Below, one piece after another: positions 59,890 to 64,000 of a DNA stretch of 64,000 nt. How positions within the stretch are numbered: position 1 is the first letter of the stretch; every line of letters begins with the position of its first letter. Origin of the DNA: Echinostoma caproni (lineage: Eukaryota; Platyhelminthes; Trematoda; Plagiorchiida; Echinostomatidae); assembly GCA_900618425.1 (NCBI GenBank), contig UZAN01039732.1, positions 48,684-112,683 on the forward strand, given 5' to 3'. The translations under genes were made by a program, and so were the position numbers. The notes below the pieces were generated by a model, which did not search any database, had not been told where the DNA came from, and worked only from the letters and a program-made list of their open reading frames with translations.

Positions 59890-60240
59890 GAGAGCATGCA
59901 ATTTGCAAATGAACTATATGTCAAAGACTAAGGATGACGTCAAATGAGATTGAAGATTAGTCTGTGAGCAGTTTTGTGGTATGGAGAGATTCAATGTTCT
60001 GTCGGTATGCATGGGTAGGTGTGTGAGTGTGGGCCGTTGGTTGTGCAAGTGGCAAGTCATTGAACTGATACTTGGACCCCGTCCGATTGATCGCAAATTG
60101 CTTCACTATAGTACTGAATTTTTCGTCAGTAGGACAAACAGCCGTCCGGTTTTATCAGACCTGATTCCATCCTCTTCTCACCCAGTGTCCAGCAGGCTTC
60201 TCGGTCACACTTTAACCTCTTCGTGCTTCAGATATTAGCC
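59890..60240 (-). mobile_element. Decayed Penelope-like element 3' end (candidate)
   Basis: On the minus strand, CTGCTGGACACTGGG at 60184-60198 encodes LLDTG, the HLLDTGH block found near the end of the other PLE GIY-YIG domains. The sequence further 3' (ATGACTTGCCACTTGCACAA, then CCAACGGCCCACACTCACAC) resembles the region just after the stop in the PLE at 63.6 kb (GACGTGCCACTTTACCCAAC, then CACGCTAAACATTC). Frames are broken, and no GIY-YIG core remains legible. Confidence 0.35.
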
Positions 60241-60423
60241 CTGTTGATTAAAATTACTGTCATGGGATTTCCCGATTGGAGTCTTCTTCCAAAAAGCCAG
60301 ACAAACCCCATTGTCTTAGGGGTAGTCAGGTTGGGCCACAACTGTGTAAATTGGGTGAATACATTACACTTTGGATGTTTACTCAGAGTTCTTCTACCCT
60401 GCTTAACGGTGAGGTAGTGGCAT

Positions 60424-60452
60424 TTGTTGTTTCGTTGTTGTTGTTATTGTTG
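60424..60452. repeat. (TTG)n-like microsatellite
   Basis: A run of TTGTTGTTG with TTATTG. On the minus strand it is an (AAC)n-like tract that follows a 30-codon open stretch (CDCKEIDANGLTFSGDVGK), as a non-LTR element tail might. Confidence 0.6.
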
Positions 60453-60599
60453 TGAAGAATTAGTTCTTCTAGTTTACCAACATCGCCAGAAAATGTCAAA
60501 CCGTTTGCATCTATTTCTTTGCAATCACAGAAATGCAGAGACAAGTTGGAATAAACCGATGCGTGGTCAAAAACTAATGCAGAAATCAGTACAAACACA

Positions 60600-63520
60600 G
60601 CGTTCCAAAGCCGCTCGCTATCTACGAGTAATCTGAATATATTCGATCGGAGTCGACTTGTACCTATGCGACAGTTGGCTCTAAGGGACTAAAGGAGACT
60701 TCTAGTAAGTCAAGTTAGTGCCAAAACGTAACAGACTAGTCTGAGCATAAGATCTCAGTATCTAAAAGACAGCTGTCAAGGCTGTGGTGATCAGAGAAAA
60801 AACAACACCTGCTTGCTCAGACGCCGAATTATCAGAATCTAGAAAAGACACAAATAAACAGATTCTGTTGTGTCTGACGGAGACGCCAGTCTTTGTATGC
60901 AACTTGGATCTTGACAGCATGAATCCAAGAATTTCGAACATTCAAGCGAGATCTACTTGTTATTCAATACGCATGTTGATAAATTATCTTGTGATAAGAA
61001 GAATGAAGTAAAGGGAATGAAACTTTTGGCTTTGTGTGACAGTGCACTGCCAAAGCATCGGTCGACAATGGAACCATACAAAAGAAGGAGCACAGTAAAA
61101 AGGGTGAGTAGTGAGGAGTTTCGAGTGGAGTGATTTTGGTGAGTGGATAGGACATAACACAAAATTAAGTTAGACTAATACCAAATACTTCAAGATATCT
61201 ACATATTTTGCATGCTATGTTCCGTAAGTGCTTTTGTATTGAAATAACCCAGGCGTGCAGTAGTCATGAGGTTTTGCTGAAATAATTAAACGCTAATTAT
61301 ACATAAAAGACGACTGACATGTGTGTGGTTTGCAACAGACTAAGTGACGACCTACTGTTCCCCAATATCTATACCACTGAACACCCAATATCGGTCGTAC
61401 TCATAGGGTGTAATTCAACACCAGGTTGTATCATTTCTACTTCCGTTTGCTTGGTGCCATATTACCAGTCCTAGTATTTATATTCGGTCATGCACTTTAT
61501 CCTCCGTTCCATCATCCTAAGAATAAACNGAATTTGCAAGAATCTGATAATGCTGTGATGGTACAATAAGTTATTTTGATCAAGCATTCTTTTCCATTGA
61601 ACTGAGACAAACTAAAAGTGAAATTACATACACTAAAACATGCACATGTGCTATGTTAAAAAGCCTTACCTTTTCCGTCGGACTGGAGCCATATTCGTTA
61701 GTCTTTAGGTTTCACTTGTAGTATTTGCATACTTCATATAACGTTTTATTCACAGGCTCCAAATTTTACTGGCAGCATTTTGATAAACGCAAGACGCTAC
61801 AAGGATTTTCTCAAACAATTACTTACCTAACACTTGGCTGAAAATCAATGATTACTGAAGTTGTGCTCAAAAGAATCAACATCGTACATCAGAGAATTTA
61901 GAAGCGAAATGATCCCCAAATCCAAATTCATTGAAGGTCATACATAGTTACATTTTGAGTATATCAGAAGGATGGGCAACTTATTGGCCACGGAGAGCTT
62001 TGAATATTGGTATTCCATTAATTGTGATCGACAACTAGTAAGGTTCGTTTCTTATTATTTGCGTAACTACATCATCCACAGATCCAAATTATTGTTCAAA
62101 AAATCTTCTATTCGTGAAAATCTGGTCCGGTGTAATTGAGTTTTCTCCACTGACCCTGTGCACGACGACACGCGTCAGCACTGACTTCAAAATTAAGTAG
62201 TTTTTTCCAATTAGTTCGAATTAACCAATAACAAAGTGAATCCATTCAATTAGGGTTTTTTCAATCAATATATTTTTGCTTTTGATTTCGGCAGTATAGC
62301 GGCAATTTAGAGGCAGCCAGAAAATAGATCATCTGTCTCGGACCCTGCACGAAGCTGTTTTCTTTGTCCCTTATTTACACATCTTTAGAAATATTCCCAT
62401 TTCATTTTTGGCTGTTTAATCGGACCATTCTGTTTTGAGATTCTGAACGGTGAACGAAATTTCAAAACAAAAAATCGCATCAAACTTGCAATCAAACAAT
62501 CACTTTTTCAGCAGTACAGGAGGTTTGCCCGAAACATCGCGTGTTAAAAAAAAAAATGAAAATCACTTATCCCGAAGTTCACGGATTAAAATGAAGATCT
62601 GTGCCAGTGCGCGGATATATTCAATAAGAAATGTTCCAACGTGTGCTCTCAGTTGAAATTAGGGTCAGTTGAATATGAACAGCTATATTTTCGTCCCTAC
62701 GTATCATTCACAAAATTCGCAGTATGATTCTAAAACCCAGAATATTACAACTGCGTAGCACTGTAACCAACCCTTTTCATTTTTGCTTGTGAGTGAAGTT
62801 TACCTTATCCCAATTTATATGAATATCAACGACATCAATCGCCAAAACATAGATCGTCTTAAAAATTCCACTTTCAAGTTTGTTATATCACTACAATAGA
62901 CAATAGCTTTATTTCTTCATTCCTTTCGGAGGATAAACTGATTCATCGCAGATTATTGATTGGAAGTTTGGCAACGAAATTGTTGCTGCTTTGACCGTTA
63001 TGATTATTAACAAAGTTTGTCAAATAAGAATAGAAACTCACGTTATACGGAGAGGATCTTTCCGCTTCTATTGTTTTTATTGTGAGGAATGTGTAGGTGA
63101 AACTCTTCTATCTAACAAGAGCAAAGTTGGAACCGTGGTCTGATATTGTGTCAATCAATACTGAGTGCATCTTTGGCAATGCAAAACAGGTTACTGGAAT
63201 ACCTTGTTTTCACAGAAGTTCGCCCCCAAAAGGGACACCAGTTATTTATTAGTTATTTGACATCTCCTCATCTAAGCAATTCATTACGCAACGTACCACC
63301 TTCGACTGTGATGAACAACTTGAGAGCCGAATATCTTTAAATAAAAAGATTTCTTGAACATGTTTCCACTGGAATTGTTCAAACTGATGACGAGAACACT
63401 GCTTTAAAGTCAATACTTTTTGAGAACACCAGTCTATGAGAGAACAATTGTTCTCGGGTATTCCTAGTAATGCTCTTACATGTCATATAGTAGAAAAATG
63501 TCTTACGTAATGATAACCAT
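60600..63520. other. AT-rich sequence, nothing recognised (one N at 61530)
   Basis: Open frames reach only 75 codons, without motifs. A single N at 61530 marks a consensus ambiguity. Confidence 0.5.
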
Positions 63521-63539
63521 TGGTTCAATTTAAGGTCAG

Positions 63540-64000
63540 TAATCGGAGGCAGAGAGTACTGGATGTGTATAGATGTGCGTGTGTGTAGGAATGTTTAGCG
63601 TGTTGGTTGGGTAAAGTGGCACGTCATGTTCTGTCTTGGTTTTCACACTTGGTCAAGGCAATTGGAGCGCTTGAACCAGTCGTTCTTTGGCACACAGGTT
63701 GGGGCCTAGCAAGCGAATGGCGGTCGCCTCGGCCATGGTCAGTGTCCAAATTCGGACCCTCTTCGATCGATTGAGTGAGATACGATAAACACTATCGAAA
63801 GCTTTCTCCGGTTTGATCTTGTGCCCGGTGTCAATGTGGTGCCCTACGATCGCGAATAAGATACAGACAGTCTTCCCCTGACTTAACCATCGCGGGTGGT
63901 GCTCCTTAACGCGCTGAGACAAACGCCTTACGGTACGATCTATGTAACAGGCGCTACAGACGCACTTAAACGAGTAAACTTTCATGGATGTTTTCAACTC
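63540..64000 (-). mobile_element. Penelope-like retroelement, C-terminal part, runs off the window
   Basis: The 114-codon minus-strand frame starting at 63997 encodes the PLE GIY-YIG region: KVYSFKCVCSACYIDRTVRR with the CxC element, then RVKEHHP and HHIDTGHKIKPEKAFD. The canonical YIG reads YID. After it come the tail TMAEATAIRLLGPNLCAKER and the stop at 63653. The remainder of the element would lie beyond base 64000. The 3' region to about 63540 is CA-rich on the minus strand and resembles the minus-strand sequence near 60.0 kb. The gene part visible is uninterrupted, unlike the other copies. Confidence 0.88.

Noticed and set aside
1..64000. CRISPR arrays, bacterial operons, rRNA, canonical tRNA
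   Set aside because: No regularly spaced repeats, Shine-Dalgarno-led gene strings or full cloverleaf tRNAs were found; the sequence is eukaryotic in character.

Overview
The window looks like nuclear DNA of a flatworm, most likely a trematode. It is AT-rich, has no bacterial-type operons, contains no long intact ORF, carries decayed retroelements at several places and has three runs of N from assembly. The organism call is inference. It rests on the mix of Penelope-like elements (PLEs) with GIY-YIG endonucleases, CR1-like non-LTR elements, a mariner relic and tRNA-derived SINE-like pieces, together with AT-rich exon-like segments bounded by splice-site consensus.

The best-supported features are mobile elements. 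(1) A CR1-like non-LTR retrotransposon on the minus strand, about 38.66-41.3 kb, has an endonuclease tail, an RT core with YADD and a C-terminal region. (2) A second CR1-like 3' half lies on the plus strand at 24.56-25.38 kb. (3) A frameshifted non-LTR RT lies on the plus strand at 18.83-19.35 kb. (4) A PLE on the plus strand at 30.59-32.34 kb has RT, linker and GIY-YIG, with a hammerhead-ribozyme-like fold in its 3' region. (5) A PLE C-terminal piece on the minus strand at 34.25-34.87 kb abuts a small CR1 fragment homologous to element (1). (6) A PLE C-terminus on the minus strand runs off the right edge (63.65-64.0 kb), and a fainter relic lies at about 59.9-60.24 kb. (7) A broken mariner transposase lies on the minus strand at about 27.4-28.52 kb. 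(8) Four tRNA-like SINE pieces were found; two of them (13.33 and 35.85 kb) share their body sequence.

Host genes are not confidently identified. Several coding-like stretches could be exons: a 156-codon ORF with four predicted membrane segments (25.96-26.43 kb, minus), a 98-codon terminal-exon candidate with a good splice acceptor (33.45-33.74 kb, plus), a cluster at 45.5-46.75 kb (plus), an open segment enclosed by a long inverted repeat (4.24-4.59 kb, plus) and several weaker candidates. None was assigned a function. The most unusual structure is at 3.84-5.08 kb, where two roughly 270-bp inverted arms enclose an open reading frame and a 21-bp minisatellite.

The remainder is AT-rich sequence in which I see nothing specific. 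Much of it could be intron or intergenic DNA. Sequencing gaps lie at 49,599-50,471, 56,459-56,462 and 61,530. No CRISPR array, rRNA, canonical tRNA or defence system was seen.
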